This document shows positions 36,331-48,070 of a stretch of DNA of 64,000 nt, in pieces. A program made the position numbers and the translations under genes. Position 1 is the stretch's first letter. Every line of letters begins with the position of its first letter. The notes beneath the pieces are model-generated. The model made no database searches, was not told where the DNA came from, and saw only the letters and a program-made list of their open reading frames with translations. The stretch lies in NCBI RefSeq assembly GCF_030269925.1, contig NC_085128.1:3288501-3352500 (forward strand). The letters are read 5' to 3'. The stretch is from Bombyx mori (Eukaryota; Arthropoda; Insecta; Lepidoptera; Bombycidae).

Positions 36331-36995
36331 CTCGATCGGGTATACGCAAATGAATTCTGATTCCCCAGCGTTAAAAAAAAAGGCCCAACAGAAGCTGAGT
36401 GATCACCGATGCTTTGAGACATCAACAATATCAGGACCATTGTAGCTTCTGATATAAATGTTTTGACACGTAATGTATTGTCAATACTTTTTGAAAAATT
36501 TAATTTACCCGCGTCCATACATTTCGATCTTTCCGACGATAAATTTTAGCTTGTCAAAAGTACAAGATGCCGGTACTGCGGACAATGTATGAAAATAGAA
36601 AGCTCGTCGAACACCAAACGTTTCCAATAACGTTTATAATTCTTCAAATTACGTAAGCAACCAGAATTTCTATTGCACGACAAAGGAAAACGCTGTGTGA
36701 AAAGTTGCCGGTCGATTATTACATTAAACGCGTGGGAGGTGCTGCTACAATTTTTATTTCGCCACTATCGTATCTTTGTCGATTTTATTCATAGAAAAGG
36801 CGAAATCTTCAAGTCTCAAATTTAAGAATCAAAGTTACTGAATCACTAATTAATTCAAAGCTGGGAACAATAAAATCGGATATAATGATTAATCGATACC
36901 AACATTGATTTTTGAATATCAATATCGAAAACTTTAGGTGGTGTCGCCATCAGTTAAAAGTAAAAAAAATAATAGAGTTATTGAAAATTTAATGA

Positions 36996-37239
36996 ACGGG
37001 TGGTACGATCTCTTGTGAGTCCGCGCGGGTAGGTACCAACACCCTGCCTATTTCAGCCGTGAAGCAGTAATGCGTTTCGGTTTGAAGGTGGGGCAGTCGT
37101 TGTAACTATACTGAGACCTTAGAACTCATATTTCAAGGTGGGTGGCGGCATTTACGTTATATATGTCTATGGGCTCCAGTAATCACTTAACACCAGGTGG
37201 ACTGTGAGCACGTCCACCCATCTATGCAACAAAAAAAAA
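36996..37239 (+). repeat. SINE copy, no head
   Basis: Starts CGGGTGGTACGATCTC and ends CTATGCAACAAAAAAAAA. Full body, slightly diverged. Confidence 0.9.
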
Positions 37240-37790
37240 CATTCTTTTTAATTTTTTTATTATAATAATAGTGAGAAGAACAAAATTCGATTACAAAAAA
37301 GACCCCGGATAATATGAAAACGATTTGCGATTAATTGATACCGACATTGATTTTTGAATATATATATTAAAAACTTTAAGTGTAAAATCAGCTAAAAATA
37401 AAAAAATAATTAGAACAGTTATTGAAAACTTAAATTGGCACTGCATTAAAAATAACAACAACAACCCTATAAATATTCCATATGGATAAAGTTAACGGTT
37501 AAATAACAGTAGCAACAGCTATTTAGGTCCATTGTCTAACTATAAACAATAACTTATATTAATAATTCATTTTGCAGTTAAAACGTAAATTGGAGTAGGG
37601 ACGAATTCGGACGGAAGTAACTTCGAAAAATACTGACCTAATTTGAGGCTATCGTCACGTTAAAGATATTCAACGCTTTTTACTTATACGCCGTGTGCTT
37701 TGAAAATTATTTGGATTTCTTTGCATTGATTAGCTGTTTGAGTAGATTGAGTTTCAAATTTGAATAAGTTTGTGTATTCTACAAAAAGGT

Positions 37791-37986
37791 CATTGCCTAT
37801 TTCTGCCGTAAAGCACTAATGCGTTTCGGTTTGAAGGGTGGGGCAGCCGTTGTAACTATACCGAGACCTTAGAACTTATATCTCAAGGTGGATGGCGCAT
37901 TTACTTGTAGACGTCTATGGGCTCCAGTAACCATTTAACACCAGCTGGGCTGTGAGCCCGTCCGCCAATCTGAGCAATAAAAAAAT
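37791..37986 (+). repeat. SINE copy, 5'-truncated within the body
   Basis: Begins in the middle of the body at CATTGCCTATTTCTGCCG and ends TGAGCAATAAAAAAA. Confidence 0.9.
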
Positions 37987-38232
37987 AAGGTCAGAAGTAC
38001 TTTCTGCAACAATCACTTAATAGTAATTAAAAAGATTTAAAGAAAACTCAGCTTTAATTTTATTGCATTTTAAATTTAAAATGACCAACCAAAACAGCTA
38101 AATCAGTCCAGCGGCTCTCAAGTGATGCGGTACCGATAGTACAAGTTTTAATTTAATTTAAATAGTTCAGAAGCTGTCACTTTTTTCAATTCTATATCAG
38201 CTATTATGTCAAAATTGGCAAACTAATTCAAA

Positions 38233-38644
38233 CTAGAGATCCCGCAGTAGTCGAAATTCGACTGTAATTAATTGGAATTGTAATTTTGTACACTATTATG
38301 ATTGTATTTTATACTTCTATAATTACAAATTTTGCCAAGACGTATAGTGTATATAAAAAATATTAACAAAGACAAACAATATTCTCAATTTGACAACAGA
38401 CGTCAAGAACAAAAGTTTGACAATAAATAGTATGCATGCGTGTGTGCGTCAAATACATGGTATGTAGTGTGTGTAATGTTTTCTTTATCGATTTAATGTA
38501 TCTTTTATGCATTATTTAAAAAAAAAATTAGCAAAGTGCACTTCTTCTCTATATTCTCTATAAGTATGGAATATTTCATACTCCTCCGTCCGCGCAATTT
38601 TCGTAAAAAGGGATACAAAGTTTTTGCTTTACGTATATAGATGA
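38233..38644 (-). mobile_element. Helitron-like element, copy D
   Basis: Inverse copy with CTAG at 38233-38236 and the palindrome at 38250-38263. Read on the minus strand it gives RKAKTLYPFLRKLRGRRSMK followed by IENIEKKCTLLIFFLNNA-stop. Confidence 0.78.
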
Positions 38645-40047
38645 ATCTAACAATAATTGTAACAGTATTAGATTTTCTCAATACAGTACTGAAAACCACA
38701 TCCAAATTAGATCAGCCATAATGAAGAGGTTTCCACGTACACATCAATATACAAAAAGTTAACAATTTCATTACAATTGAAAGAGAAATGTGGTTTTTAT
38801 TACACTTAGTTTTGGCTCATCAGTTGCACTGCGCATTTGGACGGAAATAGCATCTTAACTAAAAGGTTTCTTGGACTCATTCGGATTCCAAAAGAGAGCT
38901 TCTTAATCATATTAAATATTGTTACTGTGGGTAATAATATTTACATATAAATTTTATTGCTATTATTAAGATCACAGTAACGTTATAGTAACAAGCTTCT
39001 CCAAGTAACTTTGAGCTCTGATTGCAAACAAATTAAAATTATCAATATTACTTTGTGTAAGCAAGTAAATGGTTTTATTTATATAAATAATTGTGCAATT
39101 TACTGTTTTTATTACGTTTTCAAATGATGACAAAACTTTGCAAATTTAAAGGTTACCCGTTTATTATGTAGGTATTCTTTTGAAATCATAAGTGCGTTTT
39201 GTAATTAAGTACTTACTCTTAATTTAAAATATGTAGGTCGGTTGTTATCGAGTTCGTTGCTCATTATTTAAATGTAATGATGGTATAAAAATGTATGTAT
39301 GTAAATATGTATTTAGTATTATTAATAAGAAGTCAAGTACTTCCTTAACTTCTGTTTTTTTATTGATAAATATGCTTTTTTAGAGTGTTATAAATATATA
39401 ATTATGTTAAATTTATGTGAAATGATTTCTTACTAATTTAGTGTCTAAATAGATTTGTAAGATATTTTTAAAGTAGCATAATTTATGCTTGTCACTTGCT
39501 GTCAATGATTAAAGCTGTCAATGCAGTGTGTCAATGTTATGTAATAAAGGAGGTAGTCAAAAATATGTAAATATGTATTGGGATATAATGTCAAGTTTTT
39601 TTATTTTTATTTTAGAGAATTTTAGAAATTGTTGCAATTTTGACATACCTCACTCACATACATGTGTTAATTTTATTTTTTTATTGTTGTTTGTTTTATC
39701 GAATGTGCTGCATACCAAAAACATAAACTACATTGAAAATTGATCGATAGGTATAATCTGTACAATTAAGTGTCTTATCACTAAAAATCTTATCAATAAA
39801 AAAAAAGAATATTGACTTTAATCCGACATTGCAAACGTTACCTATAAACGCCATCGCGTATTTCAATGTCACACATTTCTGTTTCTAGTCACGCACACCG
39901 CACAATGAGTGCTAACTATTCTCGCTACGGAACTAAGCTAAGATTTACATAAGTTGTTTGACGTAGTTTCGGTTTGAAATGGTCAAGTCCATACATTTAT
40001 ACAATGCGAGCGAAGATTCGCGTTTCGAGGCATCTATATATAACAGA
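38645..40047. other. AT-rich, no gene seen
   Basis: Very AT-rich; a 71-codon plus frame (39528-39743) is hydrophobic by composition and not convincing. Confidence 0.5.
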
Positions 40048-40474
40048 CTAGTTTTTGCCCACGACTTCGTCCGTGTCGAATAGTTCACAAATAATGCTTT
40101 ATTTTAGAACAAAATTTGTTAGCATAAAACGTTATAGTGAGCCAACCTTAACATATAGACATATGCTGTCGCGGACTTTTTTTAGATCTTTTAAAAGGGA
40201 ACAATTCAGTCATACATTATTTTAGCGAAACTTGAACCGTTTCTGCAGCGCACGCAGCGGAAGTTCTCCAAAGGGAAAGAAACCCGATTTTGAAACATTC
40301 TTTATTAGTGCTCCGCTTGTATTAATCTTAGTGTGATGTTATATAGCCTATAGCCTTCCTCAATAAATGGGCTATCTAACACTGAAAGAATTTTTCAAAT
40401 CGGACCAGTAGTTCCTGAGATTAGCGCGTTCAAGCAAACAAACTCTTCAGCTTTATAATATTAGTAAGTATAGA
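40048..40474 (-). mobile_element. Non-autonomous Helitron
   Basis: Inverse copy with the CTAG end at 40048-40051 and ACTAGTTTTTGCCCACGACT. The 5' end is the inverse of TCTATACTTACTAATATTAT. ATCGGACCAGTAGTTCCTGA is the inverse of the family's 5' motif. Confidence 0.87.
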
Positions 40475-40517
40475 TTTTGATAGGAGGGATTCGCATTCCT
40501 TTCATGCGACCCTGAGA

Positions 40518-40757
40518 ATTTTTTGTATTGCTTAGACGGGTGGACGAGCTCACAGCCCGCCTGGTGTTAAGTGGTTACTGGAGCCCATAGATATCTACAA
40601 CGTAAATGCACCACCCACCTTATAAGTTCTAAGATCTCAGTATAGTTACAACGACTGCCCCATCCTTCAAACCGAAACGCATTACTGCTTCACGGCAGAA
40701 ATAGGTAGGATGGTGGTACCTGCCCGCGTGGACACACAGGAGGTCCTACCACCAGTA
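40518..40757 (-). repeat. SINE copy, no head
   Basis: Inverse copy from TTTTTGTATTGCTTAGACGG to CTACCACCAGTA. A short deletion removes TGAGATA after CCACCT. Confidence 0.92.
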
Positions 40758-41379
40758 AATTCCAGTTTTAATAGCCCTATTTTCACCATCAATTCTCATC
40801 GCATAACCAATACTCCCCCACTTTTTTCTATCATGACGGCGTCTTATACCTACACGGATTGGTACTACTGTCCACGTAACTTTAATTGAATAATAAAGAA
40901 AATGATTGCTATATCAAGACGATATGAATACCGTCAATAATTTAGCAAGTGCTCATTGTAAGCAGATACCTTGTAAAACTTGAAGGCAGTTCTCAAAAAC
41001 AACTGTAAAAATTTAAATAGGTTCAGTATACCGTTCGATTTGATTGATTCTCCTTAAATCATTTGATCTTTCCGTTTCTCTAATTACGTGTTTCCGGCGT
41101 CACTTCCTATGGACGCTGCCACTATATCCGTGTGAACCTATATCGAGATGATTATTAGTGTAAATACGAATTAATCTTCTTGCTAGAAATGTTTAGTTAC
41201 TGTCTTCATATATAGGCTAATAGTTCACTATGCAGCTTTTGCAACAGGATAACTCGACTTATCTTGCGCATCAGTCATCTAAAGGATTCAATTTCGGTGA
41301 TATTTTATGCTACTGCATAGTTCTAATGACAGAAAATCGGATCACACTTAGTTTATATACATATACTTTATACACACAT

Positions 41380-41770
41380 AGATTTAAGAAAACTGTTAAG
41401 GAGCGTTTGTGCAACAAGGCATATTATAAAGTTAAGGATTATTTACTAGATGGCACTACGTGGGAATGAGGCGCTCGCTCCTGGCCTTTTCATTTTTCAT
41501 TATTATTATTATTTTTTTAATTGTATTTTTTTGACTTGTTTTTTCTTTTATTGTGAATATTTCTATTTATTTAAAAAAAAGAAAATATTTGAGAAAAAAC
41601 AAAAAAAAAAGCCCGCTGAGTTTGTTTCGCCGGTTCTTCTCAGGACTGTGGCTTTTTTTGGAACCGGTGGTAGCGTTAACATTGTTATTTGTATTTTGAC
41701 ATTCAACAAGTGTGTCATACTGACATCTAAGTTGAAATAAATGATTTTGAATTTGAATTTGAATTTTAAT
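41380..41770 (+). mobile_element. 5'-truncated CR1/Jockey-like LINE 3' end
   Basis: The frame ending at 41469 reads FKKTVKERLCNKAYYKVKDY and LLDGTTWE before the stop, which is the familiar C-terminus of a lepidopteran LINE polyprotein. The 3' UTR holds CCGCTGAGTTTGTTTCGCCG, GGTTCTTCTCAGG and GAACCGGTGGTAG, and ends AAATAAATGATTTTGAATTTGAATTTG. An A/T-rich internal stretch (41490-41610) has expanded. Chance frames on both strands overlap it. Confidence 0.85.
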
Positions 41771-41774
41771 AACA

Positions 41775-41850
41775 TCAGCCCGCTGACTTTCTCGCCGGAT
41801 CTTCCAATTCGGTCCCGATCCGATAGTAGATTCACTCTAGGTAAATAGTA
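41775..41850 (+). repeat. Second fragment of the same LINE 3' UTR
   Basis: CAGCCCGCTGACTTTCTCGCCGG and TCTTCCAATTCGGTCCCGATCC follow directly after the first tail. It is a short degraded copy. Confidence 0.6.
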
Positions 41851-43345
41851 AATCATATCTTTCGGTTCTGGTAAAGCGTAATCGACATTGGTTCATTGGG
41901 TGAGTGGTTAGTATCACCCGAGTTGGTCTCAGTCAGTTTTTGTACTTGTTTTTATTCATTTTGGCGCAGATCAAAGTTAATAGGCATACATAATGAAGGT
42001 CGTGACTCTTGCATAGGCATTATTCTAAACCGTCTATTTCATTGGAATAACGATTATCCGATTCTTAAAATCAGAAAGCCAGTTTATTTTGCCTCAGAAA
42101 AATACAGTACGTAGAATATTTTCCGTCTAATTGAAATGCAGAATTGAATGTATTGACCAGCCAATAACATGTCCGATTAGCAAACAAAAAACAGGTGTCG
42201 TTTCGTTGAATGTGAATTATAATTTGCTATCACAAAACACGGTAATAAGCTATGCGACATTGATGGAAGAGCATTACAATAACAATACGCGATGAGCGGT
42301 TTATAATTACATAATACCGAGGCGTCCTTGCAAGGCCGCTCAGTGGGCGTAAGCGGAAAGTGCAATCAGTAACAAGCAAACAGTATGTCACTTTCAAAGT
42401 GATATTTTATATGTATGTTGTTGTTGTATGATACCATTGTTTTACTGAACAAGTAGTTAATCGTGAATGTCGCTAAACATATGTACAAATTTATCAAAAT
42501 GACTCGCATGCCAATTAATGGTCAGTTAATAGTTCTGTAGTAGAAATTTCTTTGGAGGAAAAAAAAAAGACTAGTGTTCCAACTTTCAACCCGTTCAGAT
42601 AAGTGTTACGAGAAAATTATGGATTATCTATTTTTTTATTAAGAAGAGTGTAGATATGTTTTGAGTTTCTTCGTGTGTTCGCATCATAAAAAATTAGAAA
42701 TATAATATTTTTTTTTTTTATAACAAAAGGCTGTGCACAAGTATTCTTCATTTCAAACAAGAACGTAATGCAACTGTGAAAATCGAAGATATTTTACGTT
42801 GGTTTATACCTGTATATCATAAAGTTATTTAAAATTAATTATCCATAAGAAGATTACATGCGATTTTGCAGGCGTTAATTAAAAAATTACATACAGAGCT
42901 CAGAGCTGTCCTTGCGAGGCCAACATGCAGCGTAGGTCTGTCATAAATACAATTTGACGATTACATAACAAAGAATCAGTAAGTCACTCTATTATACAAT
43001 TAAAGTGTGAATGCGAAAGTGTGTCTCTGTGTTATTCAATCGTTTAATGACATAGATATTAACGACGAGATTTTGGTATGTATATATTCATTTTAATAAT
43101 CTGGTCGGTAATGCAGCAGCTACTCCCTTTTGGTGCTGATGCCGCCAATAACGTTTATTATATAATAATATTTAATAAATTTTTTTTAGTTGATAATGTA
43201 TATATTTTGCCTAATAAATATAAAAAAAAGAAAGAAAAAGTTACTGGGACTATTTGATTTGTATTTAAAATAATTTCACAGAGTAAAATTTCTAACTTTA
43301 ATCGTTATTCTCTTTAGAACAAAAACGAATATTACATTCACGATT
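41851..43345. other. Presumed intron of the Storkhead-box gene or flank, no exon seen
   Basis: Frames at 41896-42114 (+) and 42177-42365 (-) have no recognised domain. I looked here for the winged-helix exon on the minus strand and did not find it. Confidence 0.45.
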
Positions 43346-43576
43346 ATTTTTTATTGCTTAGATGGGTGGACGGGCTCACAGCCACCTGGCGTTAAGTGGT
43401 TATTAGAACCCATAGACATCTACAACGTAAATGCGCCACTCACATTGAGATATAAGTTTTAAGGTCTCAAGTATAGTTACAATGGCTGCCCCACCCTTCA
43501 AAACGAAACGCATTACTGCTTCACGGCAGAAATAGTACTTACACGTGTGGACTCACTATAGGTCCTACCACCCGTA
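43346..43576 (-). repeat. SINE copy, no head, small deletion
   Basis: Inverse copy from TTTTTTATTGCTTAGATGG to CTACCACCCGTA. About ten bases are lost after GCAGAAATA. Confidence 0.9.
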
Positions 43577-44546
43577 ATATGAATTAAATTACCGAATTAC
43601 TTATTCAAAGTACCTTCAACTATATTATGGAGCTTGTGTACGTGACACCTATCACATAATAATAAAGGCAAGACAAATACAATTGATTAAATGTATACAT
43701 TAAAATGCAAGAACCAGTCGAGATAAGGTTACCTAAAATGTTTGTCATTAATAATTGAATACAATAAATGATTTGCATTGTCTCGTGCTGAGTGGTTTAT
43801 AACGCTTATAATTTTTAAAAGTCGCCTCTGGCTTACAAACCCGTTTCATTTGCCTAAAGGTTGAAAACAAATCAAAAAAACATTACAAATCTATGAATAA
43901 AAATATCATAACAATGTTGTACAAGAAAACCTTATCTATCAAATCAAAAGTTGGATGTAACTTCATTAAAATAAAAATAAAAACTCCATTTATGTGTAAT
44001 CAAAACGATCAAACGATGTGAACACGTCATACTGTGCATTTCCTGTATGGAGGCAATTGCGCCCGCGCATCTGAGATCACTTGTCGATGCGCATACAGAA
44101 CAAGCCGCCTTTGTCGTGCCGTGAGAACAAGAATAATATGACTCGTACACTAGTTAATATCCAGTTTTACTTATTTTAGAGAACACAGGAAACCTTCAAA
44201 AAGACGACCGAATCGCACAGAGAATAATAAAAATAAATTTCGTTCTAAATACAACATTAAGAGTATAGAAGGCATTTAGCTGCAATGAAATTAGTCTCTG
44301 AATTAGAAAATGAAGATCCTGAGAGCTATAAAAACTATTTTCGAATGAGTGGAGATAATTTTATTTTTTTACTGTACTTGTTTCGGGTCCCAGAGACAAT
44401 CTTGTCGCTGATATGAAAGCGCAGGCAGCTTTCGCGACCCTAGTTCACGTCGCATCTACACTATGAAATTATTTGCAAGACACTAATTTCACCAAAAAAT
44501 CGCGCAGGGCATGAAACTTATTTGCATTCATGAAATTAATGCATGC
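43577..44546. other. No exon recognised
   Basis: 44020-44150 is richer in GC than its flanks and open in more than one frame, but shows no known motif and no clear splice pair. Confidence 0.45.
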
Positions 44547-44662
44547 TTTTTTTTTTTAATACCCTTTTAGTCAGACGAGCATACGGCCCACCTGATGGTG
44601 AGTGGTTACCGTCGCCCATGGACTTCAGCAATGCCAGGGGCAGAGCCAAGCCGCTGCCTACC
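44547..44662 (-). repeat. LINE 3'-UTR copy
   Basis: Inverse copy from a T-run and AGTCAGACGAGCATACGGCC to AAGCCGCTGCCTACCG, well preserved. Confidence 0.88.
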
Positions 44663-45282
44663 GAAAGCATGCATTACGAAAATGTTAAATTACACGTGAA
44701 ACTTTTGTATAAAACTAATGTCACGAATATAATTTCATGCCACTAATTTCGTAATGTAAATTCGCCCTAACTGACTTCAAAATAAACTATTAAAAACGTG
44801 TTAAAAAATTACTATGCTAAAATTAGGCATACATATTGATTTTGGTGTGTTTATATGTCGTGAACACGCAACGTACTCGCGAAGATAGCTAGCGGATGTC
44901 ACCCGACAATCTCGCGTGACAGTTAATTGGGTGTCAGCTGCTTTTAAATTGGCATTCATTGCGTGCCGCCCGAAAAAATATTATGAAAATACAACTTCTC
45001 TGAAAAACACCGTCTTATGTAGTGCGTAGTCTAAAAATGTAGTAATCGCTTGCATTCTTAACACGCAATCGTTGTATGAAATAATGTAACTAAGAACAAG
45101 CTTTACACACAAAAAATTTCCTTATTTAAAAGACTAGGAAATTAGGTTGGTCCTTAAAATTATCTCATTTTTAATCTTTATTTATGAAACAAGGTTGGCA
45201 CTAAAATGTTTTGCACAAACCAATTTGCCGCTCACTTATTTGCAATAACTTTTTTGGTTGATGAAATTTTATGGATTATTTA

Positions 45283-45316
45283 TCTCCCAGTCACCTGGGG
45301 TCGGGTGACTGGGAGA
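45283..45316. repeat. Perfect 13-bp hairpin
   Basis: Arms TCTCCCAGTCACC (45283-45295) and GGTGACTGGGAGA (45304-45316) are perfect inverse complements around an 8-nt loop. It lies just outside a SINE and in the presumed intron of the Storkhead-box gene. No role is evident. Confidence 0.85.
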
Positions 45317-45358
45317 AGGGCAGGAAATTGATGATTATTATACTTTAAAGTATTTTTA

Positions 45359-45600
45359 CCTGGTGGTAGGACCTCTTGTGAGTCCGCACGGGTAGGTACC
45401 ATCACCCTTCCTATTTCTGCCGTGAAGCAGTAATGCGTTTCGGTTTGAAGGGCGTGGCAGCCGTTGTAACTATACTGAGACCTTAGAACTTATATGTCAA
45501 GGTGAGTGGCGCATTTACGTTGTAGATGTCTATGGGCTCCAGTAACCACTTAACACCAGGTGGGCTGTGACTTCGTCCACCCATATATGCAATAAAAAAA
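45359..45600 (+). repeat. SINE copy (Bm1-type), head lacking, next to the exon donor
   Basis: The copy starts at CTGGTGGTAGGACC and ends AATAAAAAAA. It contains the usual blocks of the family: the CTATTTCTGCCGTGAAGCAG block, GGTTTGAAGGG, and the GTGGGCTGTGA end. The tail is 37 bp from the splice donor of the minus-strand Storkhead-box exon, and the SINE lies antisense to that gene. The pre-mRNA therefore carries a U-run shortly after the donor. Confidence 0.93.
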
Positions 45601-45637
45601 TTATGAAAACAATAACAATGAGTTTAAGTGTACTCAC

Positions 45638-45833
45638 CAAGTCCACATATGAGGTAAGTAGGCGGAGGTTTCAGAACGGACCTCGAGTAAGCCCCTCGCA
45701 CCGTCTCCAGCGCCCGAGGAGCCCCTGCCACAAGAAGAACTCCCGGGGACACGTACCCGGCGTACCGAAGCTCCGCCGTAGCCGCGGCCAAGGCACCAGC
45801 CCACCAACATTTTGCGTTCGCTGCTAAGAAACT
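45638..45833 (-). CDS. ko: Internal exon of a Storkhead-box (STOX / knockout) gene
   Basis: On the minus strand an intron ending in TTGTCCACAG precedes the exon, and the exon ends G|GTGAGTAC, so both splice sites are canonical. The exon is 196 bp and, read from phase 0, gives 65 codons without a stop plus one base. The reading includes NAKCWW, ELRYAGYVSPGVLLVAG and a KPPPTYLICGL end. From memory, human STOX1 has a segment in the same order (NARCFW, then GVLLV, then RPP and a VGDVF junction) just upstream of its winged-helix DNA-binding domain. The trailing G fits the first base of the next glycine codon. GC content is far above the flanks, as expected for a conserved exon. Storkhead-box proteins are nuclear winged-helix factors; the Drosophila member is knockout. 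The start codon, the winged-helix exon and the 3' end were not found here and presumably lie outside. A second acceptor 2 nt downstream would change the frame. The competing open frame is rich in arginine, glycine and serine and resembles nothing I know. Confidence 0.78.
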
Positions 45834-47597
45834 CTGTGGACAATTAATTACCAACATTACGATAAGTCTTTTCTGTGATTTGTTTTATCGCCGACAATGT
45901 CAGGGATACTAAAATTATTTGGGCGGTGAATAAATAAGTATTCTTTTAGAACTTTGCTTGTCTTCTGAGAGAAATAATGGAAATTGTGAAATGAATTAAA
46001 AAGGCATGAATCACGTACTTAGAAAAAAAACTGTATTCTTAGAACATCGCGATACATTCGTTACATAATATCATGACAAGCTTCCATATTATCTAAAGTT
46101 TTGTGGAAATTATCAAGACAATAATTTTTATTAACAAAAAAAATGTTACTTCTTGCATTTAACGTAATCAAATGATACCAATAAAATAGAAGCTATTAAA
46201 TTCGTAAATTGCATATATTTCATATCTTAGAATAATACTAATGTTACGTGATTTGTCAATTACACTGTAATTTTGTTTAATTCATATAATAGTTCAAATC
46301 ATGTTTATGAATATATCAACTTTTTTTAATATTTGCGAAATCATTATTAAAAATCCTATTCCTATTTAGTAATTAAAATTGTTTGTATTTGTGTTTTTTG
46401 TGTAATAAAAACGGGCAATTATAATTTTAGATAGGATGATGTAAAAACAACAGTTATTTCTTAATGAGCTTATTTTGATTAAAGCAACCGGTTCAGGTTT
46501 TGTTGTCAACAATGGCAAAGCATCTTGATTTGCTACACCGGCTATTGTTATTAGCGCCTGACTCACAATTACCAATCAATTTATTCTATGAGCGTCTGTC
46601 TGTGCATGACTGTGAGAAGCTAAAAATATAATTTTACTGTAACAATTGACATACTGTTTATATTTCTGTTCTGTATTTTTTTTATCTGAAATTTATTATT
46701 TTGTTGTTAGTGATACATAGATATTATGTTAATAATATATTTTTATATGGTACATAATTTGATGGTGTGTTAATGTAATACTGATTTCGCGGATTGTTCA
46801 CTTTATTCTTCCGTATGATGGTATAATTTAACTTTTTAATTTGATACTGTTAATTATTTATTTTGCCAGACGTTGTTTTATTGTTGTTATACGACTTATT
46901 TATGTGTATGGCATTTCGGCGATTTGGATTTTTGTACAAGTCCCTATAATTAAATTTAATAAATAAATAGGACAGCATATTATAGCTACGGCTATTCTAT
47001 CATTAATATGGAAAAAAATAACCGTTTTTACTTATTGATTATTATTATTATTGATATATTATTATTATTAGTACTATTATTGATCGAAGCGTTTTTATAT
47101 CATACTTTCTTGTTGTGTATCGGCACCGAGTGTACTTACGACAATGATGTCAAAAATACAAGGTGTGAAGACATATTTCCCGAAACCGATAACAGAGTAA
47201 AATTTCACAAAACAACATTCATTAACTCGGTTAAGTATAAAATTTGTCGTTAAAGTAAATGTGTTAATATTTCGTAAATCCGTAATGAAATATAGAGATC
47301 AATAGCAAATGCATCTGCGGGAAACATTGGCTTGCATTGGAGTTGACTGGATGAAATCATCACGTAACGAAAAATCGTTATGGCCTCTGCACGAGACTTT
47401 CAATCATTTTATATATTGGTATTGGCGTTTGACCATCTTTGGCTTCACCCTGTGTCATTTGCTTTTTGGTCGTCCGGTTATGACTAACCCCGTTATGACT
47501 ATCCAACGGTACTGTGTCCAAGTTTGATTCTCGGTTAGAGTGAATAGCTCAGTTAACACAAGAAAATCTTAGTTTGATTTTTACTATACATATCGAC
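45834..47597. other. Presumed intron upstream of the Storkhead-box exon
   Basis: AT-rich, with ATT-rich microsatellite-like tracts at 47036-47080. No N-terminal exon of the gene was found on the minus strand. Frames at 46366-46575 (-) and 47008-47253 (+) are not convincing. Confidence 0.5.
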
Positions 47598-48070
47598 GGG
47601 TGAAAGACTATTTTATTTAAACGACATTTTTGCAACTTTACGGGAGAGTCATTAAAAGTTTAAAATTTGGAAATAATGTCACAATAAAAGCACTTTTTCA
47701 GGTATTTCGATCAACTAAACTTAATTGAAGTTTAATTTAAAAACATCGAACTGTTGATGTTAATCTTCTATCTTCTATATATATAAAAATGAATTGCTGT
47801 TCGTTAGTCTCGCTAAAACTTGAGAACGGCTGAACCGATTTGGCTAATTTTGGTCTTGAATTATTTGTGCAAGTCCTGAGAAGGTTTAAAAGGTAGATAA
47901 ATGAATGAAAAAGCTCGGAGTTAAATAAAAATAACAATTTTGTTTTTCCTTTGATGTGTCCCCCGTCGGACGGATTCCTTTTGTTTGTTTTAAGTTTATT
48001 TTATACAAAAGTTTAGGTCTTTTATTTCTCGATCGGCGAAATGTCGTTTAAACCAAATAGTATTTCACCC
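47598..48070. mobile_element. Inverted-repeat (TIR) element hosting a Helitron
   Basis: About 35 bp at 47598-47633 (GGGTGAAAGACTATTTTATT...) are the imperfect inverse of 48036-48070 (...AAATAGTATTTCACCC). The Helitron part lies between them. A third copy of this end lies at 5932-5966. Confidence 0.55.
47771..48035 (+). mobile_element. Helitron 5' part
   Basis: TCTTCTATATATATAAAAATG and GAACGGCTGAACCGATTTGG are a familiar lepidopteran Helitron 5' region, followed by TTTGATGTGTCCCCCGTCGG. The CTAG end is absent and the copy stops where an inverted repeat begins (48036). Confidence 0.75.

Noticed and set aside
36255..36518. 87-codon minus frame as an exon
   Set aside because: It runs into the antisense of a SINE, lacks splice sites and shows no domain.
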